Of a DNA stretch of 14,846 nucleotides, positions 1 through 6,948 are shown piece by piece. The DNA lies in assembly GCA_028698695.1 (NCBI GenBank), contig JAQVWB010000022.1:1-14846 (forward strand), read 5' to 3'. The notes under the pieces were generated by a model that saw only the letters and a list, made by a program, of their open reading frames with translations, was not told the DNA's origin and ran no database searches. The stretch comes from Syntrophomonadaceae bacterium (lineage in GTDB: Bacteria; Bacillota; Syntrophomonadia; Syntrophomonadales; Syntrophomonadaceae). The translations under genes were made by a program, and so were the position numbers. Every line of letters begins with the position of its first letter. Position 1 is the first letter of the stretch.

Positions 1-1
1 T

Positions 2-436
2 AATAATCGCTTTAATTTTAATACGGCTATTAATGCCATTAACCAATTAACCATTATGATCAACTGGTACAAAGATGTTGAGGAATTGGACCTGGCAGTT
101 TTTAAAGAAGCTATTGACTCCCTGTTAATTATGTTAAACCCCTTCTCCCCTCATATTGCCGAGGAGTTGTGGCAGCGGTGCGGTAATGAAGACAGTGTCC
201 AGACCCGGACCTGGCCTAAATATGACCCTCAGGCCCTGATACAGGATGAAATAGAAGTTGTCGTGCAGATCAGCGGCAAGGTCAAGGAACGAATTATGGT
301 CCCGGTAGATAGCAGTGAAGAAGAATTACGTGAAATTGCTCTCAATAATACCCGCATTAAAGAGTTGACAAACGGGAAGAATATCGTGAAAATAATAGTG
401 GTCCCCAACAAGCTGGTTAATATTGTAGCAAATTAA
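2..436 (+). CDS. leuS: Leucyl-tRNA synthetase, C-terminal part (5' end outside window)
   Basis: This is the last ~144 codons of class Ia leucyl-tRNA synthetase, which charges tRNA-Leu with leucine in the cytoplasm. The frame is open from base 2, so the Met at 56 is internal and not a start. The peptide begins in the anticodon-binding helical domain (FNFNTAINAI, then LNPFSPHIAEELWQR, a hallmark LeuRS stretch) and ends in the small C-terminal domain (EVVVQISGKVKERI ... VPNKLVNIVAN) that contacts the tRNA elbow. Length from the conserved helical domain to the stop is normal for bacterial LeuRS, so the 3' end is intact. It converges on rsfS, with 115 bp between the stop codons. The upstream promoter, T-box or catalytic domain cannot be seen. 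Identification rests on motif recognition. Confidence 0.96.
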   Translation, partial: NNRFNFNTAINAINQLTIMINWYKDVEELDLAVFKEAIDSLLIMLNPFSPHIAEELWQRCGNEDSVQTRTWPKYDPQALIQDEIEVVVQISGKVKERIMVPVDSSEEELREIALNNTRIKELTNGKNIVKIIVVPNKLVNIVAN

Positions 437-551
437 TTTTATACCAAAGATATTGGTATATACACCCCCGGGGGTGGGCAACCTTCAAACGAAACCCGGT
501 TGCATCAGGACGGTAATGCCCATCCCCTCCCCCCTAATATACACAGATTAA
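437..551. terminator. Structured convergent spacer between leuS and rsfS
   Basis: The spacer has several nested inverted repeats. TATACCAA (440-447) pairs perfectly with TTGGTATA (453-460) over a 5-base loop. CACCCCCGGGGGTG (463-476) is a perfect palindrome. GGGGGTGGGCA (470-480) can pair with TGCCCATCCCC (517-527), with one G-U pair on the plus-strand RNA, enclosing GCAACC (478-483)/GGTTGC (498-503) as an alternative stem. No T-tract follows on either strand, so it is not a classical intrinsic terminator. Position between two convergent stop codons suggests transcription end or 3'-end protection. The long G-U-tolerant stem fits the leuS-strand transcript better, because the same pair is A-C on the other strand. 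Confidence 0.5.
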
Positions 552-908
552 TTAAGAATTCCTATCGGTTATCAATACTTCCTGGGCATCCGCCCAAAGG
601 TTTTCCAATTGATAATAGTCTCTTTCTTCCTCGCGAAATACATGCAGAATTACTGAGTTGTAATCCAGTACACACCAGACCCCCTGTTGATGTCCTTCTT
701 TGCGCAGAGGAAGAACTTCCTGCTCTCTTAAAGTTTCTTCTACATGTTCGGCAATACCGCGCACCTGAAGATAGTTTCTGCCACTGACAATAACAAAATA
801 ATCGGTAATCACAGTTAAATCACTTACATCCAAAATAGTGATGTTCATAGCCTTTTCGTCCAGGCAAGCTTCGGTAATTAGTTTTACAATATCAATACCT
901 TCCAACAA
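552..908 (-). CDS. rsfS: Ribosomal silencing factor RsfS (Iojap/DUF143 family)
   Basis: 118 aa, normal for the family. RsfS binds ribosomal protein uL14 on the 50S subunit and blocks joining to 30S when nutrients are short. The family signature TDYFVIVSGRN is at residues 35-45. The conserved C-terminal half GVWCVLDYNSVILHVF (76-91) followed by YYQLENLWADA (98-108) is complete. The start is TTG at 906-908, chosen because AAGGGAGG lies 6 bases upstream on this strand; a second TTG follows immediately and would shorten the protein by one residue. It is the last gene of nadD-yqeK-rsfS, 38 bp after the yqeK stop. The LytR/LCP gene often found between yqeK and rsfS in Clostridia is absent. Confidence 0.96.
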   Translation of the reverse strand: MLEGIDIVKLITEACLDEKAMNITILDVSDLTVITDYFVIVSGRNYLQVRGIAEHVEETLREQEVLPLRKEGHQQGVWCVLDYNSVILHVFREEERDYYQLENLWADAQEVLITDRNS

Positions 909-946
909 ATATAACCTCCCTTAGTTATTTATAACCATAGTTCTAT

Positions 947-1528
947 TTAATAAAAACTTTTGTCACCGCGTTTTAAATAGGCATTTCGTACCTCTACAGT
1001 CCGGGGGTGAATTAATCTTCCCTCGTCAAGGCAATAGCGCAGAGTAGTCTCCAGACCAAACAACATGGCCTGCTTAAGATCACGGTAAGCCAGGCATTTT
1101 AATCTATCCTGTCCGGGATAATCCCGCCCCGGTTCAACCATATCTGCCAGATATATAATTTCCTCCAGTTTGCTCATATTCAAATCACCAGTTGTATGTA
1201 CTGCTACTGCTTTTAATATCTCCTGATCCTCAATCTCTAATTCCTGTTGCAGCAACCAGGCTCCAACCGGCGCATGTAACAGATCCGGAATCTGATAATC
1301 CATTTCATGCTGAATCAGGTCCCCTTTTTCAGCCGCAGATAACAATTCTGCTCCGGATAAGCCTTTGGCATAATCATGTAATAACCCGGTGATATATGCC
1401 TTGTCAGCATCAACTCCGAATATTTCTGCCAGTTCCCGGGCTACGCGGGCAACTTCCCGCGAATGTTGGAAACGGGAAGGAGAAAGCCGCTGGCGAATTA
1501 TTTCCTGCAATTGTTGTTCATTATACAA
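947..1528 (-). CDS. yqeK: HD-domain Ap4A hydrolase YqeK
   Basis: 193 aa, matching the YqeK family: symmetrical diadenosine tetraphosphatase that cleaves Ap4A to two ADP using a metal-bound HD domain. Metal ligands expected for the family are visible: H22 (QHSREVA), H51-D52 (LLHDYAKG), H85 (LLHAPVGAW), H111 (AVAVHTTG) and D129 (IIYLADMVEPGRDY). The start is TTG at 1526-1528 with AAGGGAGG 8 bases upstream. The nadD stop is only 15 bp away, so the two are clearly co-transcribed, the usual arrangement in Firmicutes. An ATG-like alternative in frame with a better ribosome binding site was not seen. Function is from family knowledge; the HD residues are seen directly. Confidence 0.95.
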   Translation of the reverse strand: MYNEQQLQEIIRQRLSPSRFQHSREVARVARELAEIFGVDADKAYITGLLHDYAKGLSGAELLSAAEKGDLIQHEMDYQIPDLLHAPVGAWLLQQELEIEDQEILKAVAVHTTGDLNMSKLEEIIYLADMVEPGRDYPGQDRLKCLAYRDLKQAMLFGLETTLRYCLDEGRLIHPRTVEVRNAYLKRGDKSFY

Positions 1529-1543
1529 TAATCTCTCCTCCCT

Positions 1544-2155
1544 TCAGCGGTACAGTCCATGTTCATAAATATACTGCTCAACCCGAGAAGGCAGGAGATA
1601 TTTTATGGGTTGTCCCGCTCTTACGCGTTGACGTATATCGGTTGAAGATATATCCATACCGGGAATAGCCATTATATGTAGATTATCCCATAATTGCCGA
1701 GGTAATTGCTGCAGAGACGGTATATCCCTGTCAAATACATAATCAGGTCGTGTAACTACGATGAACCGGCACAGGCAAGACAGGCGTTCAACATCCTTCC
1801 AGCTATGCATCGATAACAAAGAATCCATCCCCATTATAAAATAAAAAGTATCCTGCGGTTGTTGGCTGATAAAGTAATCCATGGTATCTACCGTATATGA
1901 ATTACCCGGTCGTTGCATTTCCAAATCAGATATGGTGAAAGCCAAATTATCTTCAATAGCCAGGCAAACCATTTGGTAACGATGGTCCCGACTCAAAACT
2001 GCATTAACTTCTTTATGCGGAGGACGGGCAGCAGGCATAAAAATAACCCGGTCCAATTGGAATTGGTAGCACGCAATTTCCGCTGCAACCAGATGCCCAT
2101 AATGGATGGGGTCAAATGTTCCTCCCAATATCGCCACTCTTTGTCCTGAATTCAA
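1544..2155 (-). CDS. nadD: Nicotinate-nucleotide adenylyltransferase
   Basis: 203 aa. NadD joins ATP and nicotinate mononucleotide to give deamido-NAD in the common final route to NAD. The nucleotidyltransferase signature GGTFDPIHYGHL occupies residues 11-22, with HYGH (18-21) as the (H/T)xGH catalytic motif. The second conserved block ISSTDIRQR is at 169-177. SYTVDT (86-91) and GMDSLLSMHSWK (109-120) are also typical. The start is TTG at 2153-2155 with a modest AAGGGTGAT ribosome binding site 5 bases upstream. It is the first gene of the minus-strand operon with yqeK and rsfS. In relatives it normally follows proA; here the YkgJ-like/cysteine synthase pair and the ligase gene separate it from proA. 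Confidence 0.96.
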   Translation of the reverse strand: MNSGQRVAILGGTFDPIHYGHLVAAEIACYQFQLDRVIFMPAARPPHKEVNAVLSRDHRYQMVCLAIEDNLAFTISDLEMQRPGNSYTVDTMDYFISQQPQDTFYFIMGMDSLLSMHSWKDVERLSCLCRFIVVTRPDYVFDRDIPSLQQLPRQLWDNLHIMAIPGMDISSTDIRQRVRAGQPIKYLLPSRVEQYIYEHGLYR

Positions 2156-2188
2156 GCTATCACCCTTATTTATGTAAAATCTATCCTA

Positions 2189-2217
2189 ATAATAACTTTG
2201 CCAATATGAAAATGCAA
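2189..2217 (-). promoter_or_regulatory. Predicted sigma-A promoter of nadD-yqeK-rsfS
   Basis: On the minus strand TTGCAT (2217-2212) and TATTAT (2194-2189) are separated by exactly 17 bases. They lie about 35 bases upstream of the nadD TTG start. An own promoter is expected because the next gene upstream runs divergently. Consensus match is 4/6 and 5/6. Confidence 0.5.
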
Positions 2218-2232
2218 ATTCGCTGCAGATAC

Positions 2233-2261
2233 TTTCCCCTCACAGATAAAACCCCTATAAT
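2233..2261 (+). promoter_or_regulatory. Predicted promoter of the YkgJ-like/cysteine synthase pair
   Basis: A perfect TATAAT (2256-2261) is preceded at 17 bases by a weak TTTCCC (2233-2238). Transcription would begin near 2268, only about 25 bases before the TTG start at 2293. This also argues against the longer reading that would start upstream inside the nadD start region. Confidence 0.45.
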
Positions 2262-2292
2262 AGATTTAATATATTACGGGAGAGAAGTTTTT

Positions 2293-2910
2293 TTGAAAGA
2301 AGTAAAGCTGACATTTCACAATAATGGTCTGCGCAGTTATATTGATGTCGATTTATGCAGTGAATGCCCTCGTCAGGATGACAAGGGTTGTTGCGGGTAT
2401 TACTCACCAGTATTTTATCCCAGCGATTTTGCTTATCTGATTCGCTGCCAGCCTGAATTGCTGGAAGAAATTCTTTCCCTGTCGCAGATTACGGTACTGG
2501 ATGCTTCAGTAACCGTTAATCACACTATCGAAGCACCCGGTTATCATTGTTATTTTCATAATATCGATGGTGGTTGCCGTTTGCCGCAACTGATGCGGGA
2601 ATCAATATGTCGCCATTTTGTATGCCCGGGAATAACCTGGGAAAGAGATGAAAAGTTTAAGCACTGGAAGAATTTCTTTGCTCAGTTAAGCGATTACGAA
2701 ATTGAACTTAACAACAAAATCAGCGCACAGTTAAAATCTGAAGGGCTTACTTTAAGAGACCTGGAAAATCGCACACTTTTTTTCAAGCGATTAGTGGAGA
2801 TTTTTGATAAGGAAACATCAGTTGTGCCTGATTTTATCCGTGCAGCCGACCAGGAGCAATCTCTAAGCCTGACATGTGAAATTAAATATGGAGAAGACTG
2901 GATATTATAA
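2293..2910 (+). CDS. YkgJ-like cysteine-cluster (zinc/iron-chelating) protein
   Basis: The frame is open from 2116, but the likely start is TTG at 2293 (GGGAGAG 8 bases upstream, TATAAT at 2256), giving 205 aa and avoiding overlap with nadD. Ten cysteines are present: C22-x2-C25, C33-C34, C52, C86, C95, C106, C111 and C195. The CxxC...CC cluster followed by C-x8-C-x10-C-x4-C with the CRHFVCPG ending resembles the YkgJ/CxxCxxCC family (PF03692), proposed to chelate zinc or iron. The C-terminal third is helical and charged, without membrane segments or signal peptide, so it is likely cytoplasmic. The stop is 33 bp before the cysteine-synthase-like gene, so the pair is probably co-transcribed. 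The biochemical role of this family is unknown; the assignment is from the Cys pattern only. Confidence 0.65.
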   Translation: MKEVKLTFHNNGLRSYIDVDLCSECPRQDDKGCCGYYSPVFYPSDFAYLIRCQPELLEEILSLSQITVLDASVTVNHTIEAPGYHCYFHNIDGGCRLPQLMRESICRHFVCPGITWERDEKFKHWKNFFAQLSDYEIELNNKISAQLKSEGLTLRDLENRTLFFKRLVEIFDKETSVVPDFIRAADQEQSLSLTCEIKYGEDWIL

Positions 2911-2943
2911 AATCCAGATATAATAAGCAGGAGGTATAGGTTT

Positions 2944-3978
2944 ATGCAATGGGACCGTAATCGTAATATTTTAGATAATGTACTGGATTCAATAGGTTTT
3001 ACCCCCTTAATCAGGTTAAATCACATCACTGGCGATATAAAGCCGGAAATATGCGTTAAACTTGAATACACCAATCCCAGCGGCAGTTTAAAAGACCGGG
3101 TGGTTAATCAGATTGTAAAAGCGGCTGAACAAAGGGGAGAATTGAAACCGGGAATGATATTACTGGAAGGAACTACCGGGAATACCGGTATATCGACAGC
3201 CATGGTTGCTGCTGCGCGGGGATATCATGCCATCATTGTTATGCCTCAGGGCATGAGTGAGGAACGCAAAAAGACGATTACAGCTTATGGAGCAGAACTG
3301 GTGCTTACTCCGGGAGCTGAAACTGACGTGGATTTGGTATTGGAAGAGCTTGATCGCATCAAAGCCCGCTATGGAGATAAAATATTTGAAATTGGTCAAT
3401 TTGTCCGCGAAGATAATCTTAAGGCCCATATTGAAAACACCGGACCGGAAATCTGGGAACAAACCGGGGGCGAAGTTAATATATTTATTATGTGTCAGGG
3501 CACCGGCGGCACAGTAACCGGAACTGCCAAATTCTTAAAAGAAAAAAACCCAGCTGTACGAGTCTTTATTTCTGAGCCTGCTGATTCCCCTATCCTTTCC
3601 AAAGGTCGTATCGGTCAACATAAAGTGCAGGGAATAGCTGACGGTTTAATTCCTGAGATTTTGGATTTACAGTATGTGGATGGTATAGCTCTGGTGAGTT
3701 CCGAGGAGTCAATCGAAACTGCGCAAAGGATAGCCCGTGAGGAAGGGATTTTCTGCGGTATCTCCTCCGGATGCAATGTAGCTGCTGCCATCAAGGTAGC
3801 TCGGCGTTATCCGGATGCTAAACGAATCGTAACCATTGTAAACGACAACGGTCTGCGCTATCTGTCCACTGATCTTTGTGGAAGTGAAGTTTGCCGGGAA
3901 TTACTGGACCGTGATTATAAGCTATCCGAGGCTGAGCTGAAAAAACTGGCCAGCTATAAGTTGGAAATAATTGAATAG
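2944..3978 (+). CDS. PLP-dependent cysteine synthase / cystathionine beta-synthase family protein
   Basis: 344 aa fold-type II PLP enzyme, by family a beta-replacement enzyme (O-acetylserine or serine plus sulfide/thiol). PLP lysine K50 lies in NPSGSLKDR (45-52). The substrate loop reads EGTTGNTGIS (75-84) where TSGNTGI is usual, and the phosphate loop is GTGGTVTG (186-193). SSG at 274-276 is present. The position that normally holds a Ser contacting the PLP ring nitrogen (PDSG/PSSG) reads NDNG (300-303). The C-terminus has a Cys pair (CGSEVC, 312-317) and no CBS regulatory domain. ATG at 2944 follows GGAGGT by 8 bases. The preceding YkgJ-like gene is probably in the same transcript. The exact substrate is not predictable; cysK, cysM or another beta-replacement activity all remain possible. 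Confidence 0.88.
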   Translation: MQWDRNRNILDNVLDSIGFTPLIRLNHITGDIKPEICVKLEYTNPSGSLKDRVVNQIVKAAEQRGELKPGMILLEGTTGNTGISTAMVAAARGYHAIIVMPQGMSEERKKTITAYGAELVLTPGAETDVDLVLEELDRIKARYGDKIFEIGQFVREDNLKAHIENTGPEIWEQTGGEVNIFIMCQGTGGTVTGTAKFLKEKNPAVRVFISEPADSPILSKGRIGQHKVQGIADGLIPEILDLQYVDGIALVSSEESIETAQRIAREEGIFCGISSGCNVAAAIKVARRYPDAKRIVTIVNDNGLRYLSTDLCGSEVCRELLDRDYKLSEAELKKLASYKLEIIE

Positions 3979-4166
3979 GTTATGAGTGACCTGATTCCGG
4001 ATTTTTAGAACCTGACTTGACCTGCTACATTAATTGCGAAGCCCTATGGCGGAGCATCCGTGTCCCTGAAAGGGGACTATAACTGATTGAACCATAACCC
4101 CCTCACCCAAACTATTCAAGCGATGTCAGTTTAATTAGAACCTGACTTCATCTAACTTAGAGTGAA
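3979..4166. repeat. Spacer with 14-bp direct repeat and small hairpin
   Basis: TTAGAACCTGACTT occurs at 4005-4018 and again at 4135-4148, 130 bp apart. Near the right copy GTCAG (4125-4129) is inverted relative to CTGAC (4142-4146). Between the copies is a small hairpin, GTCCCT (4062-4067) against AGGG(G)AC (4071-4077). The block lies between the convergent ends of the cysteine-synthase-like gene and the ligase gene. It could be a miniature element remnant or a terminator zone; no ORF with a ribosome binding site was found. Confidence 0.4.
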
Positions 4167-5348
4167 CTAAGCTGCTTCGCGGGGCAGCTTTTCCAGTTTA
4201 ATGCCAAAGCTGAATCCCATGATTATCCAGAACAAGGGCATTACCATAATGACATCAATATTGAAAAATCCCTGTACCAGATAGGTAGTAATCATCAGAA
4301 ATATTACCTCTTCATCATCGTTTTCCGGTATTTTTATTACTCTGGCTAAAAATACAATAAACGCTATGAAAGCAAAGATACCCATGGTAACCAGAATCTC
4401 AATAAAAATATTATGCGCTTTGTCGGCATAAGTTCCCTTGATCGGCTCAATATCTGCATACTTCAAGTTTTCCGGTCCTATACCAAACGCCCAGTTTTGC
4501 GGGAATAGCTTCAGGCTCTCTTTCCAAATGTATATTCGCCCGGCACCTGCATCTCCATCCAGTTTAACCCCGGCATCTACCTCACCGGGAATACTGATTA
4601 CCCGACTCACTATCAGTCCTCCTCTGGTGGGAGCCAATAACAGGAATACTACAGCCAGGGTAACCAACAATGCTGAAAAAGCTTTCCAGGTATATTTACC
4701 CTTAAAAACTTGAAGCAATATATACAATCCCATAAAGACAAAGGCAATCCACGCCCCCCTGGTCGTGGACGCCAACAAGGCTGCAAATAGAATTGCTGCT
4801 GCCCCCAGCCAGATTATTTTACGCTGCTGCAACCACCAGAGCATGGCTGGAGGTAATAAAAATACCGTGTAGGAAGCTAAAAAGTTTTGATTGGCCATCG
4901 TAGAATAGGAAATCATCCCATCACGATAGAATTCATGAGGAACCAGATTAATATCGAACCACTGCAGGATTGCCAGAGCAGATATTATCATGCCGGTAAA
5001 CACAGCATATCTGAGAATTGAATTTTGCTGTTGTCGGCTTTCTGCAGCAACCAGAAATAAAACTGTACAAAAGAGATAGGTACTCAGCCCGGTACATCGG
5101 GGATATCCAAACCATGAGTTTACAGGGTCCATGCCCAGAATGGAAGAAACGAAAACCAGAAGCAAAAATATTAACAGGCTGGGACATCTTTTTATACTAA
5201 TTAAACCAGTTCCCTTAAAATAAGAAAATCCGGCTACTATTGACAACAGCGCGAGAGCAACTGCCCGGGGCAAATAGAAATAATCGCCGCCAATCGGTAC
5301 TACCATCAAACAATAAACAGAAACCATAAACAGCAGATAATAATTCAC
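4167..5348 (-). CDS. O-antigen ligase / Wzy-type polysaccharide polymerase family membrane protein
   Basis: 393 aa, strongly hydrophobic, with roughly ten to eleven membrane spans. The Wzy_C/O-antigen ligase pattern is visible: Arg in a periplasmic-type loop (TTRGAW, R197), then GAGRIYIWKESLKLF (268-282) followed by FGIGPEN, and the conserved ADKAHNIFIEILVTMG (308-323) with H312/N313. Family members join or polymerise lipid-linked glycans on the outer face of the cytoplasmic membrane; related proteins also glycosylate pilins. The start is GTG at 5346-5348 with GGGAGGGG 5 bases upstream. It follows proA by 28 bp on the same strand, so it is probably read through from the proA promoter although the functions are unrelated. 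No other glycan genes are nearby. The acceptor and sugar are unknown. Confidence 0.82.
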   Translation of the reverse strand: MNYYLLFMVSVYCLMVVPIGGDYFYLPRAVALALLSIVAGFSYFKGTGLISIKRCPSLLIFLLLVFVSSILGMDPVNSWFGYPRCTGLSTYLFCTVLFLVAAESRQQQNSILRYAVFTGMIISALAILQWFDINLVPHEFYRDGMISYSTMANQNFLASYTVFLLPPAMLWWLQQRKIIWLGAAAILFAALLASTTRGAWIAFVFMGLYILLQVFKGKYTWKAFSALLVTLAVVFLLLAPTRGGLIVSRVISIPGEVDAGVKLDGDAGAGRIYIWKESLKLFPQNWAFGIGPENLKYADIEPIKGTYADKAHNIFIEILVTMGIFAFIAFIVFLARVIKIPENDDEEVIFLMITTYLVQGFFNIDVIMVMPLFWIIMGFSFGIKLEKLPREAA

Positions 5349-5376
5349 AACTGCCCCTCCCGCTTTAGCTGATTAT

Positions 5377-6636
5377 TTATTGCCGGATTTGTCCGTCACC
5401 GTAGATTATAAACTTGGTTGTAGTTAATTCCGGCAGGCCCATGGGACCACGGGCATGCAGTTTTTGCGTGCTGATGCCTATTTCAGCTCCGAAGCCAAAC
5501 ACATTTCCGTCAGTAAACCGTGTGGAAGCGTTGGCATATACCGCAGCGGCATCAACTGCTGACATAAACTGGCGCACATCACTGTAATTCTCACTGATTA
5601 TGGCTTCACTGTGGCCGGTGCCGTGATTATTAATATGATCAATAGCCTCATTAAGGCTGTCAACTATCTTTACTGCCAGTATAAGATCGAGATATTCCTC
5701 ATCCCAGTCGGCATCCACCGCGGGAATAACATCGGATACAATTTTCCGGGTTCTTTTGCATCCCCGTATGGATACTCCTGCAGCGCGCAATTCTTTTATC
5801 ATACCGGGCAGAAACTGTTCAGCTACAGCTTCATGTACCAGCAGTTTTTCAGCCGCATTACATACTGAGGGGCGTTGTACTTTAGCATTCATTACTATAG
5901 GAGCAGCCTTTTGCAAATCAGCATACTGGTCGATATAAACATGGCAGTTTCCCATTCCGGTCATTATAACCGGTACACTGGCATTTTCCATTACCGCTGC
6001 TTTCAGGCCCTTGCCGCCGCGGGGGATCAATACATCCAGCCAGTCATGCATTTTCATCATGTACAAAGCGGCTTCCCGGTCTTCACTGTCAACCAGCTGA
6101 ATAGCTCCTTCCGCCAGTCCGGCTTTTATAGCTGCAGCAGCAATAGTTGCTGCTATAACCCGGTTGGAATTCAGCGCTTCTTCACCGCCGCGTAGAATAA
6201 CCGCGTTACCGGCTTTTATACACAGGGCAGCTGCATCAGCAGTAACATTGGGGCGCGACTCGTAGATAATACCGATAACTCCGATGGGAGTACGCACGCG
6301 TCCCACTTCCAGACCGTTGGGCCTTTTACTGATACCGGTTACCTCACCTATCGGATCAGGCAGAGCTGCGATTTCTCTTATTCCGTCAGCCATATCTTTT
6401 ATACGGGCCGTATTCAGACTGAGCCGTTCCAGTAATGCTTTGGTCAATCCGTTTTTTTCTCCCAGCTGTAAATCTCTCTGATTGGCCTGTAAAATTTCAT
6501 CAGCATTATATTCCAAGGCATCTGCCATAGCCAATAAAGCCTTGTTTTTTATTGTAGTTGGAGTAATCGCCAATGCCCGGGCAGCTTTCCTGGCGGTTTG
6601 CCCCTGATTGGTTAAAACTTGCTGCCAGTTATTCAC
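5377..6636 (-). CDS. proA: Gamma-glutamyl phosphate reductase
   Basis: 419 aa, full length. ProA reduces gamma-glutamyl phosphate with NADPH to glutamate semialdehyde, the second step of proline synthesis after ProB. The aldehyde-dehydrogenase-type catalytic Cys is C259 in QRPSVCNAAEKLLVH (most family members have RPGVCN). IGIIYESRPNVTADAAALCIK (from 121) and IPRGGKGL (204-211) are typical. GTG start at 6634-6636, with GGGAGAG about 8 bases upstream. A good promoter precedes it at 6687-6715. proB, normally directly upstream, lies about 7.1 kb away on the same strand, so the proBA operon is split here. The ligase gene follows 28 bp downstream. Confidence 0.97.
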   Translation of the reverse strand: MNNWQQVLTNQGQTARKAARALAITPTTIKNKALLAMADALEYNADEILQANQRDLQLGEKNGLTKALLERLSLNTARIKDMADGIREIAALPDPIGEVTGISKRPNGLEVGRVRTPIGVIGIIYESRPNVTADAAALCIKAGNAVILRGGEEALNSNRVIAATIAAAAIKAGLAEGAIQLVDSEDREAALYMMKMHDWLDVLIPRGGKGLKAAVMENASVPVIMTGMGNCHVYIDQYADLQKAAPIVMNAKVQRPSVCNAAEKLLVHEAVAEQFLPGMIKELRAAGVSIRGCKRTRKIVSDVIPAVDADWDEEYLDLILAVKIVDSLNEAIDHINNHGTGHSEAIISENYSDVRQFMSAVDAAAVYANASTRFTDGNVFGFGAEIGISTQKLHARGPMGLPELTTTKFIIYGDGQIRQ

Positions 6637-6686
6637 TGTATCACTCTCCCATTTATTAGATGTCAGTCATTATTATATACATGATA

Positions 6687-6715
6687 ATTATATCGGCAAA
6701 TCAATATTATGGCAA
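6687..6715 (-). promoter_or_regulatory. Predicted sigma-A promoter of proA
   Basis: On the minus strand TTGCCA (6715-6710) and a perfect TATAAT (6692-6687) are 17 bases apart. This predicts a start near 6680 and a leader of about 44 bases before the proA GTG. It would free proA from dependence on proB transcription. Confidence 0.65.
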
Positions 6716-6762
6716 TTTTACTGTTATTGGTTACCATCTATAGATAAAACTGCATTTTATCC

Positions 6763-6900
6763 TTAATAATTTAGTGTATTCTCAGGAGCCTTGTAATAAA
6801 TAATCCTAATTATTTCTTCGCGATTTGCAGGAAATTTTACCCTATATGCCAAACTCAATAAATACAGCTGAAAATTGGTAATAAGTTTAAATAAATCCAT
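6763..6900 (-). CDS. Possible 45-residue small protein upstream of proA
   Basis: A 46-codon frame runs from ATG at 6898-6900 to TAA at 6763-6765. GGTGAT sits 3 bases before the ATG, which is the spacing expected when this part of the anti-Shine-Dalgarno pairing is used. The peptide starts MDLFKLITNFQLYLLSLAYR (aromatic/aliphatic, amphipathic) and ends with a charged tail containing NREEIIRIIYYKAPENTLNY. No family is recognised. The zone between proA and the first Yip1 gene (6637-6948) otherwise holds only the proA promoter and AT-rich sequence. It could be a chance frame in AT-rich DNA. Confidence 0.3.
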   Translation of the reverse strand: MDLFKLITNFQLYLLSLAYRVKFPANREEIIRIIYYKAPENTLNY

Positions 6901-6948
6901 ATTATCACCAATAATCAGTTTGCCAAAATAATTAAGGGAGGATTATGA

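Noticed and set aside
500..787. Plus-strand 95-codon frame opposite rsfS
   Set aside because: It is antisense to a well-supported gene, lacks a ribosome binding site and has no recognisable domain.
2116..2292. Longer N-terminal reading of the YkgJ-like protein starting at 2116 or at ATG 2206
   Set aside because: It would overlap the nadD start and both promoters, has no ribosome binding site, and the added residues carry no domain; TTG 2293 has GGGAGAG at 8 bases.
4169..4192. AAGCTGC/GCAGCTT hairpin with TTTT as terminator of the cysteine-synthase-like gene
   Set aside because: It lies within the last codons of the convergent ligase gene and has only a 4-T tail; possible but too weak to annotate.
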